A DNA stretch of 64,000 bases from the NCBI GenBank assembly GCA_934502885.1, contig CAKSUT010000006.1, positions 62,001-126,000 on the forward strand, read 5' to 3'. The notes below the pieces were generated by a model that was not told the origin of the DNA, searched no databases, and saw only the letters and a list, made by a program, of their open reading frames with translations. Shown here in pieces: positions 52,501 to 60,050 of the stretch. Position numbers and translations under genes: made by a program. This stretch comes from an uncultured Eubacteriales bacterium (GTDB taxonomy: Bacteria > Bacillota > Clostridia > Oscillospirales > CAG-382). The first letter of the stretch is position 1. Each line of letters begins with the position of its first letter.

Positions 52501-55340
52501 GTATAACCCTCGTTGAATACTGCGTAAATGTTGTTTGTTGTGAAAGCTCCCTTGGTACAGAGGTGCGTAGACATCGGGAGACTGAAGATAAGGGGCTTGC
52601 CGCCGAACTTATTGTAGTCAACCGCACCGCTTTCGCCGCCGGCTCTGAATCTTATCTGATTCTGCTTTGTGCCTTCGGGAAGCACATAGGAGAGACCTTC
52701 GCCGAATGCAAAATAGTTGTTCTGAGAATTGAGGAAGTTCCAGCCGTTGCCGCTGGTAAGGCCTTCAAATACGAGGTTCTCGAATTTGAGGAATGCAACA
52801 GTGCTTGCTCCGGGGTTGCCGGTAAGTACTCTTACTCTCGCAGTACCGGTGTAGTCATCCGCACCGTACTTGGAGGTTACCGTAATCATGCCGGTGTTGA
52901 CATTCAGTTTTTCGAGAACACCGCTTACAGAACCGTCGCCGCATACAACTACGGTTGCCGTGTCTTCAGCGTTGGGAGCGAGAGCCGCCGCAAGGAGAAC
53001 TGCCTGCTTGAGCGTGAGAACAGCAAGACCGGGAGTCTTACCGGAGTTGCCGTCGTTACCCTGTGCGGAAACGTAAATTACGTTGCCGGCTGTGCCTGTT
53101 GTAACAACGGGGTAGAATACTGTGTTGCCCGTTATTGTAAGAGCGACTGCGTTCTCTGTACCCTTTTCGGTTGTCCAGCCGATGAACTCGCTGCCTTCGG
53201 GAACGGAAACGTCTGCGCCGCCGTAGATAACGGTTTCGCCGTTAAGTGCGTCGATGGTGTAGAGAAGGTTTTCGTCGTTGTCGCGGAACTCTACATTGTA
53301 AACATCGGGAGCTTCGAGATACCACTCAACCTTATCGAAGTAGACTGCTTCGCCGTCAGTCCAATTATCGGGGCTTATGCCGGTGAGCGGTCTTACATGG
53401 AACTGCGGAATATTGCAGTCGTACGCGGAAAGATCGTAGGAGGTGTAGTCAAACTTTGCGTATGTCCACTTGCCGGATTCCATTGCGACATCCTGTGCGG
53501 GAACTGCCTTAAGGGAGGGGTCCTGCCAGTTGGAGGACTGATTCCAGAACGTGAACTTTCTTGATGCGGTTGTTGCGCCGGGAGCGTAGTAATATCTTAC
53601 AAGAATGGTCTTGTAAATGGTGGGGTCAAACATTTTCGGACCCTTGAGTGCGGATTTGTTCTCAGGAACTTGTCCCGCACCCTCTATTGCGAGAGGCTCA
53701 TTGACCGTTCTCGCTTCGTTGGGCGTGTACATATTTGCATTATAGCCCTTGAAGGTAACTCTTTCTCTCTTGAAAGCGTCCTTGTTATTTACGAAGTTTG
53801 TTGTCTCCGGCTGCCATACGAGAGGATTCTTGTGTGCGGTTACGGTGTAGTCCGCCTTGAATGTAATCTCAGCGGTTACGGGAGTGAGCTTTATCTCGTC
53901 CTTTGTAACAGCCATGCCGCCGAGAGTCCAGTTCTTGAATGCGTACCAGTTTTCCCCATCGCGGACTCTTGTCGGGTCAGAGGGAATGTTGGTGTCGATC
54001 ATTGCGTTCTCGTTGATATTATAGGAAGCAATTTCAGAATCGTCCCAATCAAGAAACTTAACTGCAAAGGTGTTCGCACCGACAGTGTTCCACTGTGCAT
54101 AGAGAGTGGTGTCTGCCTTGATAGCGGCAATTTCCTCTGCCGTAAGAATGGCGCCGTCAGCGGCGAGAGACCAGCCCTTGAACACGAAGCCTTCCTTCTT
54201 GGGGATATCAATCACGGAAACCGCATTCGAGGGGTGAGTGCCGGTTGTTTCGAGAACGGTTTCGCCGTCTTTCCATATTACGGTGATACCGTCGTCTCTC
54301 GTTACGGGGAACTCGTAGTTGTTTGCACTGTATTCGTCCTTGAACACGCCCCATGCGGCTACGTCGAAGTAAGCGTTTGTAACTTCATCTGCCGTAAGAC
54401 CGCTACCGCCGAACGGACGGAATGCGAGGTGCTTAAAGGTTGTATCGGGGTTGCCCGACTTCTTTGTCATCTTAATGACAACCCTTGTCCACTCGTTTGC
54501 GTTAACGGCGGATGCGGCTTCAGCGGATTCACCGCCGCTGCCCTGATAAATTGCGAGAGAAGGCTTCTTGCCGCCGATGTTCGTGCGAACAAGCGCAACG
54601 TACCAGAACTCATCCGGGAACTCGGGAGTGCCGATGTCGTAAGAGTTGAAGTAGAAGCCGCGCGCATTGTTGCCGCTTGCCGGGTTCGGAACGGTTCTTA
54701 CGTAAGCGTACTTGTTGGTGTAGTCCCAGCCGAAGCCGTCGCACTTGCCGAACTCAGAACCGCCGCCGTAGATGCCGCCTGCGCTGTCAAGATTTGCCGC
54801 TGCCTTGCTGTAGTAAGGAGCGTTGACAGTCTCAACGGGGTCGTCGGACTCTACGGTGACCGTGCCGGCGGTACAGGTGAGCGTGAGGTCGTCCATGTTG
54901 AAGTCGTATGTGTCTCCCACGGGAGCAGTAGGTGTTACCGTATACTTGCCGGGCTTAGCACCTTCGCTAATCTTAAAGGTAAGTGTACCGAGTACAGCAC
55001 CAGCCGGAACAACCAGATCGGATGTAACGGTATCATTTGCCCAAGAGAAGTTTATGAATCCTTTGTCAATTGCGGGAGAATCAAATCCTGCGATAACACC
55101 TTTATCGGTGTAAGCAGTATTCGTCAAAACTGTCTTATCGTAATCAAAGCCTATACGAGCAGAAATAAGTCTAATCTCTGTCTTATTCACGAGCTCGATT
55201 GTAACTTCTTCACCGGGCTTACCTTTTGCATCAGTGAAGTAGACTTCTCCGGAATCAGCGGCACTTGCAACAAATGTGAAGCACGAGAACATCATGAGAA
55301 CTGCAAGAAGCACCGCCAATGATTTAGAAAATCTGTTCAA
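49593..55340 (-). CDS. Giant secreted multidomain protein: cohesin-like, InlB repeats, beta-helix, dockerin
   Basis: I prefer TTG 55340, eight bases after AAAGGAG, giving about 1915 residues; ATG 55358, overlapping the upstream stop by one base, is the alternative. Order: signal peptide (1-28); cohesin-like domain (about 30-160, EVTIELVNKTEIRLISARIG); jelly-roll carbohydrate-binding-like domain (about 165-360); InlB-like repeats with F+GW (about 365-515); a second jelly roll (about 515-730); InlB repeat; right-handed beta-helix (about 755-1060, IYVSAQGNDGN); more InlB repeats (to about 1215); another beta domain (about 1225-1365); at least four InlB-like repeats (to about 1580); a second cohesin-like domain (about 1580-1745); CnaB-like domain; C-terminal dockerin (VDLEDFVRILRGFD, ITEDGKVTIDDMAVIGRNFG). 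No enzyme motif was found, so an adhesive or scaffold role is likely. Confidence 0.87.
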   Translation of the reverse strand: MNRFSKSLAVLLAVLMMFSCFTFVASAADSGEVYFTDAKGKPGEEVTIELVNKTEIRLISARIGFDYDKTVLTNTAYTDKGVIAGFDSPAIDKGFINFSWANDTVTSDLVVPAGAVLGTLTFKISEGAKPGKYTVTPTAPVGDTYDFNMDDLTLTCTAGTVTVESDDPVETVNAPYYSKAAANLDSAGGIYGGGSEFGKCDGFGWDYTNKYAYVRTVPNPASGNNARGFYFNSYDIGTPEFPDEFWYVALVRTNIGGKKPSLAIYQGSGGESAEAASAVNANEWTRVVIKMTKKSGNPDTTFKHLAFRPFGGSGLTADEVTNAYFDVAAWGVFKDEYSANNYEFPVTRDDGITVIWKDGETVLETTGTHPSNAVSVIDIPKKEGFVFKGWSLAADGAILTAEEIAAIKADTTLYAQWNTVGANTFAVKFLDWDDSEIASYNINENAMIDTNIPSDPTRVRDGENWYAFKNWTLGGMAVTKDEIKLTPVTAEITFKADYTVTAHKNPLVWQPETTNFVNNKDAFKRERVTFKGYNANMYTPNEARTVNEPLAIEGAGQVPENKSALKGPKMFDPTIYKTILVRYYYAPGATTASRKFTFWNQSSNWQDPSLKAVPAQDVAMESGKWTYAKFDYTSYDLSAYDCNIPQFHVRPLTGISPDNWTDGEAVYFDKVEWYLEAPDVYNVEFRDNDENLLYTIDALNGETVIYGGADVSVPEGSEFIGWTTEKGTENAVALTITGNTVFYPVVTTGTAGNVIYVSAQGNDGNSGKTPGLAVLTLKQAVLLAAALAPNAEDTATVVVCGDGSVSGVLEKLNVNTGMITVTSKYGADDYTGTARVRVLTGNPGASTVAFLKFENLVFEGLTSGNGWNFLNSQNNYFAFGEGLSYVLPEGTKQNQIRFRAGGESGAVDYNKFGGKPLIFSLPMSTHLCTKGAFTTNNIYAVFNEGYTGGVNVGNDSGTGKGTITGYTRIEVNGKGVTGLGMGTIEAHNADYAAIFNDGAKVVTTTVAAANDGNTYKKFVLSGGEGFVFHHNADVTKVGEFTVEKYPDGKKYYLYNGNEILPENWFGSMAFSFAESGTYAFDYADYKVTFAYGETAKTVYGKNGVAVAAPTDVTAPEHMEFKGWVKQGTEELVDLSAITEDMTLVPSFANITYTVMFGEQTLNGIYNETLTAPDAPVGEEGKVFAGWKNTADENDIIAAAAAFTVKGNATYEATWSDGPVDDPAFNGAVVFADANPYVEENAVGMVIAAKDGVETGAETTDTSKKGTAVKNGVEVLWYKGEGQMEYDFASIVENDADYHVTIRYGAKSENRAYYVSAGDKSGKLIAESCGAEGVFKYLTFDAALTTENAKVIIRPSSDFDDNEVKVFDLAEVIVWRDGGTVKFGETTFKGVLGTKITTPAAPAAEEGKKFIGWKNTADNTIVAAETEYEITGSATYEAAWETLKFTVKFDETVMNDVEYGTSVTAPEYTGAVPGGMTFAGWKNMDDDSLVAAGTAIVVKSNLTFVSYFKGIEYDVVIDGSTTPYTGGSVITLPDAPGTIPAGMNFIGWTTVDGGSVEYAGGAKYTVTGPVSFYPVYMAEDAAYYYGEATYTVHSGSYVVDLFVTGDAINVGAFGIKYPASLKLVNFAYGDKAEKFSLADYSVNDAANGIYADVYMPKNAMGGNYVIDAKAAPVKLGTFTFEVLDKAAFETLTANERFGNAVLTADFGDGKYYDVANNTTLYTAMDATDPLAGGKNKPIAVQYVTENVIEKVVTVNGTYIASERLGAVDASMKKAELNVYNKNTNALVKTLTLDEKIDNLTTAYSVELAPGEYEFVFSKTAYLTVKVDVTVADDVDMMTADTATAFGGDIYDSVAAKKNEKVDLEDFVRILRGFDDSVSASTDYIKEADITEDGKVTIDDMAVIGRNFGKTGYNITP

Positions 55341-55357
55341 AATCAAAACTCCTTTCA

Positions 55358-56119
55358 TTATTTAAGTTCTTTGTAGTCTTCCCAATTGGAGAGGTAACGT
55401 GCCAAATATGTTCTGTCCTTATTGTTAACAACTCCGTCGCCGTTAACGTCAGCTGCATATTCGTCTATATCCGCATATCCTTCCCAGTTGGAGAGGTAAC
55501 GCGCCAAATATGTTCTGTCTTTATTGTTAACTACGCCGTCCCCGTTAAGGTCGCCCTTAAGGACATTTCTTACGGTGCCGTCCTTAGTGGTAACTTCAAC
55601 GGTCGTGCCGGTGAGGTCAACGAAGCCGCTTTCGAGTGCGGTTGCGGTGAATGTGTAACCCTCCGTCGGGAAGGTTGCGGGGGCTGTGAAATGTGCTTCA
55701 AGGAGAACGCCGTCCTCGGCGATACCGCCCTTTGCGAGAGTAACCGTGTTGACTACCGCAACGAGGGTGATTGTTCTCTTTGAAGCGTCGTGTTCGATCC
55801 AGTAAGCCGTTTCCTCAACGCCGTCGATTGAGAGCTTGCACACGTCGGTGACTTTGGCTGTGGCTTCCGCCGAAACATAGGTGAATCCTTCGGGGTATGT
55901 AAGAGTTACGCCGAAGGTGTCCATTGCCTTTTCCGCCGTCAGTCCGGAAACGCCCACTTCTATTTTAACATCCGCTCCGGCTTTTGCCGTTGCGTTATTA
56001 ACGTAGAACTCGGGTAATTCCACCGCCGACGCCGTAAAAGGCACAAGCATTGCGAAAATCATTGCCACCGCGAGGCAAAGACACATCGCTCTGCTTTTGG
56101 ATGCAGAGAGTCTTTTCAT
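55358..56119 (-). CDS. Small secreted cohesin-like/dockerin protein
   Basis: The 253-residue product starts at ATG 56119 after AAGGAG. A signal peptide (1-32) is followed by a cohesin-like beta sandwich (about 34-185; AGADVKIEVGVSGLTAEKAM, EGFTYVSAEATAKV, DGVLLEAHFTAP), then a canonical type I-like dockerin of two nearly identical repeats: GDLNGDGVVNNKDRTYLARY and DVNGDGVVNNKDRTYLARYL, each with a full DxNxDG calcium loop. Proteins with one cohesin and one dockerin are adaptor scaffoldins in cellulosomes; that role here is inference because the cohesin call rests on fold pattern. The gene overlaps or nearly overlaps the giant gene downstream, so both are probably translated from one mRNA with a structured 140-nt leader. 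Confidence 0.86.
   Translation of the reverse strand: MKRLSASKSRAMCLCLAVAMIFAMLVPFTASAVELPEFYVNNATAKAGADVKIEVGVSGLTAEKAMDTFGVTLTYPEGFTYVSAEATAKVTDVCKLSIDGVEETAYWIEHDASKRTITLVAVVNTVTLAKGGIAEDGVLLEAHFTAPATFPTEGYTFTATALESGFVDLTGTTVEVTTKDGTVRNVLKGDLNGDGVVNNKDRTYLARYLSNWEGYADIDEYAADVNGDGVVNNKDRTYLARYLSNWEDYKELK
55381..55552. repeat. Tandem 102-bp dockerin repeat
   Basis: The blocks 55381-55450 and 55483-55552 match at 63 of 70 positions with a period of 102 bp (34 codons). They encode the two calcium-binding halves of the dockerin. The identity at DNA level points to recent duplication or gene conversion. Confidence 0.85.
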
Positions 56120-56262
56120 TTTATCGCTCCTTCTTTATAGATTAGTGTACGTTCTCCGCAATCACACCGCGTTTTTCTGACCCTGCAAAACAAGCCGATG
56201 ACAAGAACCTTGGGATTTTGCTTTTCGGCAGGGTACGGGCAGACCCCGAGAGACTATACCTT
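56120..56262 (-). promoter_or_regulatory. Long structured 5' leader of the cohesin-dockerin gene
   Basis: About 140 nt separate the predicted start site from the ATG. On the minus strand ACCCTGC (56234-56228) pairs with GCAGGGT (56186-56180), and TTTTGC/GCAAAA (56221-56216 with 56090-like position 56090 excluded; actual arms 56221-56216 and 56190-56185) extend the stem across a bulge. No known riboswitch class was recognised and no terminator is present. Confidence 0.4.
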
Positions 56263-56268
56263 GGTGAC

Positions 56269-56297
56269 ATTATACATTCTTTTGCTTTTAAAATCAA
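56269..56297 (-). promoter_or_regulatory. Sigma-A promoter of the cohesin-dockerin/giant protein operon
   Basis: On the minus strand TTGATT (56297-56292) and TATAAT (56274-56269) have a 17-bp spacer. Confidence 0.82.
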
Positions 56298-56501
56298 GTC
56301 TTTTTTGAAAATTTTTCAAAGTTTGTGCAATTCGTCGGTTTTGTGCGTACCGTTTTGTATATTTTAAACACACGAGACAGTTTTATTTGTTGTTTCTTAC
56401 AATTTTCGGGCGAAATATTCCCTCAAAAACGTTTTAGACAAAGAAGCTTTTACGCACTCACTGTTTCTCGCGCCGTTTCGGTACAAAGCCCAAATAAACG
56501 G
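56298..56501. other. Intergenic region without recognisable gene
   Basis: This is the rest of the 440-bp gap upstream of the cohesin-dockerin promoter. It is AT-rich, with no ORF that has a ribosome binding site and protein-like composition. Only the hairpin at 56502-56532 was noted at its distal end. Confidence 0.5.
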
Positions 56502-56532
56502 ATAAAGCCGACGCGGACAGCCGCGTCGGCTC
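56502..56532 (-). terminator. Hairpin after the peptide-binding lipoprotein gene
   Basis: An 11-bp perfect stem AGCCGACGCGG/CCGCGTCGGCT has only a short T stretch (TTATCC) on the minus strand, so termination may be partial. Confidence 0.55.
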
Positions 56533-56559
56533 TTTGGGTACTCTGTTTTACTTACGCAC

Positions 56560-58320
56560 TTACTCTGCTGTTTTCTCCGCAGTGCCGTCCGCAGTCTCTT
56601 CCTCTTCGGCTTCGTCATCGGTAACCTCTTTGTAAAGCTCATACTTGGCGAGCTTTGTCTTGGCGAAGTCCTTTGTTCCGAAGAACGTGGTCGAAATCTT
56701 CGAGAGATCCTTCTTTGCGATGTATGACGTCGACTTGAAGAAGAGCGGCGCGACGGGGGCGTCGGCAACTATAATCTTCTCCGCGTTCTTCATCGCGTCG
56801 AATCTTTCGGCGGTGGTCTTTGCGTTGCAGAGGGTGTCGATTACCGCATTGTACTCCTCGGACACATAGCCGGTGAAGTGGGGCGTGTAGAACACGTCGG
56901 GGTTTGTAACGTCAACAGTGTGTCCGCTGTACTTTGTTGCGAAAGGATAGAGCATCGACGAAGCGTCGCCGGTTACGCACATATAATCCATTGCGATAAC
57001 GTCGAAATCGCCGGTGTCAACGAGGTTTATCATCTCTGCGGAGGTTACGGGAACAAGCTTTACGCTGTAGCCGAGGTTCTTCCAAACGCCCTGCGCGTAC
57101 TCGGCAATCTCTTTCTCATATGCGCGGTCTGCGTTATATGTGAGGTTGAACGAACCCTTGCCCTTTGCGGCGTCTCCTGCCGTCGCGGAGATAACGTCGC
57201 CTGCCTCGCTTCTGAAGCTCTTGCCGTAGCCCGAGCCGTTTACGCCGTTCGGAACAAGACCGGTTGCCGGCTTTGCGCCTCTGCCGACTATAGCGGCGAT
57301 CTCGGTTCTGTCGAGAGCGGTGCTGAGTGCATTTCTGACTGCGGCGTCGGAGAGGACGTCGTTCTCGGTATTAAAGAAATATGTATAGGTCGTGAGGGTG
57401 TCGGCGGTATTGAAGCCGCTCTGAGAGGACATTGTGTCGTAGCCCTCCTTGGAGAACGAGCCGAGGTAGAAGAGCGTATCGGCGGGCTCGGAGGGAGTCG
57501 TGTTGTACGCCTCGAGCTGACCGTCGTCGCCGCCGTCAAAGTTTACGATTATTCTGTAGGGATTTACGTACTTCGTGAGCTTTTCTCTGGTACGGAGAGA
57601 GTTATACTGTGTGCTTCTCTCGAGTATCATGGAGTCAACGCCGAAAGTCTTTACCGCAAACGGACCGTTCGTACAGATTGTTGTGGAAGCCTGCGCCCAC
57701 TCGTCGGTCTTTACCTTGTCCTCGCGAAGAGGAACGAGAACAGGGCTTGCGAGGGTTTCGAGGAAGTAGTTTACGTCGGTGTAGCCCTCCTCAAAGGTAA
57801 CCTCGAGGATTTTGTCGGTAACTGCGGTTACGCCGAGGTCGGCAACGGTAACTTCTCCGGACTTTACCTTTGCGGCGTTCTCGATGGGGTAAAGGAGAGC
57901 CGCGGCAGGGTTGTTTGCGGAGGGCTGAAGTATACGCTTCCATGCGAAGATGAAGTCGTCGGAGTCAACGGGAATACCATCGGACCACTTTGTGCTTTTT
58001 AAGGTTATGAGAAGCTTGAGCTTGCCGTCTCTTTCATCGATTTCGCTCTTCCACTCGCTTGCAACGGCGCCAACGGGCTTGCCTTTTGAATTGAGCTTGA
58101 AGAGTCCCTCGTAGATGAGGTTCATATACTGAAAAGCGTCGGAATTGAACACGAGCTTTCCGGGGTCAAGGTCGTGCGGTCTCTCGCCGACGTACATATT
58201 TATCTCGGCGCCCTTATCGACTTCCTTTTCGGTTTCTTCGTCGTCTGTGCTTCCTGAACAGCCGGCAAGAAGCGAAACGAGAAGTGCGGCGCTCAAAAGC
58301 ATTGAAAGCAGTTTTTTCAT
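56560..58320 (-). CDS. Oligopeptide ABC transporter substrate-binding lipoprotein (SBP family 5)
   Basis: The product has 586 residues from ATG 58320, after AGGAGG. The signal peptide ends in lipobox LLAGC, so the protein should be lipid-anchored outside the membrane. The SBP_bac_5 (OppA-like) fold shows ADLGVTAVTDKILEVTF, YFFNTENDVLSDAAVRNALS, ALDRTEIAAIVG, ATGLVPNGVNG, and a late VADAPVAPLFFKS. The C-terminal 25 residues are a Glu/Ala/Thr-rich tail. No permease or ATPase genes are next to it, so it is an orphan that must work with a transporter encoded elsewhere or act as a peptide sensor. The ligand is unknown. Confidence 0.92.
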   Translation of the reverse strand: MKKLLSMLLSAALLVSLLAGCSGSTDDEETEKEVDKGAEINMYVGERPHDLDPGKLVFNSDAFQYMNLIYEGLFKLNSKGKPVGAVASEWKSEIDERDGKLKLLITLKSTKWSDGIPVDSDDFIFAWKRILQPSANNPAAALLYPIENAAKVKSGEVTVADLGVTAVTDKILEVTFEEGYTDVNYFLETLASPVLVPLREDKVKTDEWAQASTTICTNGPFAVKTFGVDSMILERSTQYNSLRTREKLTKYVNPYRIIVNFDGGDDGQLEAYNTTPSEPADTLFYLGSFSKEGYDTMSSQSGFNTADTLTTYTYFFNTENDVLSDAAVRNALSTALDRTEIAAIVGRGAKPATGLVPNGVNGSGYGKSFRSEAGDVISATAGDAAKGKGSFNLTYNADRAYEKEIAEYAQGVWKNLGYSVKLVPVTSAEMINLVDTGDFDVIAMDYMCVTGDASSMLYPFATKYSGHTVDVTNPDVFYTPHFTGYVSEEYNAVIDTLCNAKTTAERFDAMKNAEKIIVADAPVAPLFFKSTSYIAKKDLSKISTTFFGTKDFAKTKLAKYELYKEVTDDEAEEEETADGTAEKTAE

Positions 58321-58436
58321 TACAGTTTTTCCTCCTAAGTATAAAAGCGTGGCGGCAGAAAAAAGCGCCGTCTCAAAAAAAGCGCGGACATGATGCGCCG
58401 TTCGCACAAACACGTAAGCACTTTAAGCTAAGCGAC

Positions 58437-58465
58437 ATTATAGCACAATTCGCAAAGATAATCAA
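58437..58465 (-). promoter_or_regulatory. Sigma-A promoter of the peptide-binding lipoprotein gene
   Basis: On the minus strand TTGATT (58465-58460) and TATAAT (58442-58437) have a 17-bp spacer; the leader is about 110 nt. Confidence 0.82.
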
Positions 58466-58540
58466 CACAATTTACTTAACATTTTCAGATTTTAGCATTT
58501 GCACAATTTTGACCCCTATATTTTGTAAACCTTGCACAAA

Positions 58541-58569
58541 AAAGGAAAAGGTCACGGAAACCCGTGACC
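58541..58569 (-). terminator. Intrinsic terminator after the SGNH hydrolase gene
   Basis: On the minus strand GGTCACGG/CCGTGACC is followed by TTTTCCTTTTTT. Confidence 0.85.
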
Positions 58570-58587
58570 CTCTGTAAGCATTTATGA

Positions 58588-59226
58588 TCAGAGCTTTGAT
58601 ACCGCAAAATCCGAGCATTTATCGGCGAGAAGCTCGTAGCCGTCCTCGTTGTAGTGGTAGCCGTCGTTCGCGCGGATATCGGCCTTGCCGAACACGACGT
58701 CGTAGAGGTTGTTGACGGGGAGTCCGTGCTTTTCGGCGATTCTCTTTACCGCTTCGTTGCGCGCCTTTACTCTCTCGTTTCCGTTGCCGTACTCGGCAGG
58801 GTTGCCGTTTGCGGAGAGAGGCGTGCCGAGCATAAGAGCGAGCTTATCCGCTCCGACTCTCTTTATAAGGAAGCCGACGGCCTCATTGTAGCAGGTCTCG
58901 TAATCCTCTTCGTTCACCGAGAAGCCGTGGAGGCAGTTGTTGAACTGTACGAAGTCGTACCTGTAGTCTTTTGTCATGTAGTCAAGCTCACGGATAAGGT
59001 CGGGGTTGTCGATACCCTTGGAGGTCGTCATGAAATCGACGTTAAGGGGAGCGGCGGTGTACTTCTCACGGAGCATTGCCGGGAGAAACCGTCTCATGCC
59101 GTCCGTTATCGAGTCGCCGATGAAGAGAAGTCTGCGGCTTGAAGCCTCCTCTTCGGGGGTAAGGTTTGTGTGGTCGTGCCATACGCTTACCCATTCAAAA
59201 TGTTCGAGTTTGCAGTTGTGGTTCAC
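58588..59226 (-). CDS. SGNH/GDSL-family hydrolase, cytoplasmic
   Basis: The 212-residue product is an SGNH-fold esterase or lipase-like hydrolase. GTG 59226 is preferred because AAAGGAG lies eight bases upstream and because the duplicated 5' copy at 61781 starts with ATG at the same codon. Block I is LLFIGDSITDGM (Ser), a Gly follows in TTSKGIDN, block III is FVQFNNCLHGF (Asn), and block V is NDGYHYNEDGYELLADK, where Asp and His of the catalytic triad sit. The N-terminal EWVSVWHDH motif is unusual and is kept in the fragment copy. No signal peptide is visible. It probably deacylates sugars, in line with the GH63-like enzyme further upstream in the same direction; the substrate is unknown. Confidence 0.85.
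   Translation of the reverse strand: MNHNCKLEHFEWVSVWHDHTNLTPEEEASSRRLLFIGDSITDGMRRFLPAMLREKYTAAPLNVDFMTTSKGIDNPDLIRELDYMTKDYRYDFVQFNNCLHGFSVNEEDYETCYNEAVGFLIKRVGADKLALMLGTPLSANGNPAEYGNGNERVKARNEAVKRIAEKHGLPVNNLYDVVFGKADIRANDGYHYNEDGYELLADKCSDFAVSKL
59103..59226. repeat. 124-bp segment duplicated at 61658-61781
   Basis: The first 124 bp of the SGNH gene recur at 61658-61781 with 120 of 124 positions identical. The second copy starts with ATG in place of GTG and has one Ser-to-Asn change. Confidence 0.92.
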
Positions 59227-59240
59227 ATTAATATCTCCTT

Positions 59241-59417
59241 TCAAAGCGGCAATACGCCGCCGTGTACTTTGTGTCTATGTCCTTTTGCAGCCGGATATTG
59301 GTACATCGCAGCAAAGAGTCCGCTGTAAAAATCCGGGTGTTTTCTCCTTCCCTTCCGACAGTCAGGGCAGCGTTTGGGAAGTTTCATTCCGTTGTCGAGC
59401 TTTTGAATAAACTCCTC
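59241..59417 (-). pseudogene. 3' part of a zinc-ribbon gene split by a mobile element
   Basis: The reading frame encodes EEFIQKLDNGMKLPKRCPDC and onward through a basic stretch to HKVHGGVLPL and a stop at 59241. CPDC is the second Cys pair of a zinc-ribbon resembling the zf-trcl type. The first Cys pair lies at 61539-61598, on the other side of the inserted element. Joined through a single TA, the two parts give a 78-residue protein with CVEC and CPDC. Confidence 0.8.
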
Positions 59418-59451
59418 TAGGGTGTGTTTCCAAAGTCATCAGCAGGCGAAA

Positions 59452-60050
59452 TTATGCAAGCCAGAGCAGCGCAGCCGCCAAACGAATGAAAGCGAGGAAT
59501 CTGCAAGCGAGCTTTTCGAAGCGCATAGCGACTCTGCGATGATCTTTGATCTTCATGAAAAAGCATTCAACAAGATGCCTTTCTTTGTAGTGATAGAAAT
59601 CGGTGTACCACGGATCAACTGAGTTCGCCTTTGGCGGAATGCAGAAGTCAGCGTCATGGTTGGCAATGTATTCACGGTTTTCCCATGAACCATGGGCTTT
59701 GTCAGCGAGAACAGTGCTGCCGGAAATATCGAGCTGTTCAAGACAATTTTGAAGCATGCTCCCATCATGTACCTGTCCGCCGGTAAGCTCCAGTACCAAG
59801 GGGTAGCCGAGTCCATCCACTACCGCGCGGATTTTGGTGGATCTTCCTCCCCGGCTGATTCCGATATGCTGATGGTCATCATATTCCAGAGTCCCTTTTT
59901 TGCACCGGCACTTGACCGATGCGCTTTGATATAAGTTCCATCGATACACAGATCCTGCATATCCGGATTCTTGCGAACACTTTCAAACAACTGCTTGAGT
60001 TTTTCGTCTTTCTCCCACTGGGCATCATCAATTTCATATCGTCTTGCCAT
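59452..60050 (-). pseudogene. IS5-family transposase, two frames, first frame internally deleted
   Basis: Frame A starts at ATG 60050 after GAGGGGAG (MARRYEIDDAQWEKDEK) and reaches the shared KAHRSSAGAKKG. Compared with family members about 60 residues are missing between AQWEK and LKQLFESV, which removes the helix-turn-helix part. Frame B continues one base back and ends at 59452; it keeps the DDE catalytic residues: AVVDGLG, VLADKAHGS and HLVECFFMKIK. The two frames overlap at an A6G slippery sequence. With the deletion the protein is probably inactive, although a full copy elsewhere could act on these ends. Confidence 0.85.
59895..59901 (-). promoter_or_regulatory. A AAA AAG slippery heptamer for -1 frameshifting
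   Basis: On the minus strand AAAAAAG is positioned so that frame A reads GCA AAA AAG and frame B AAA AAA GGG. This is the classical -1 frameshift motif by which IS elements of this group make the fused transposase. Confidence 0.75.

Noticed and set aside
53670..55322. A 550-codon plus-strand frame within the second giant gene
   Set aside because: It is antisense to a supported multidomain gene and has Cys-rich, motif-free composition.
55381..55552. CRISPR or short tandem array
   Set aside because: Only two copies with a 102-bp period exist, and both are coding for dockerin halves in phase.
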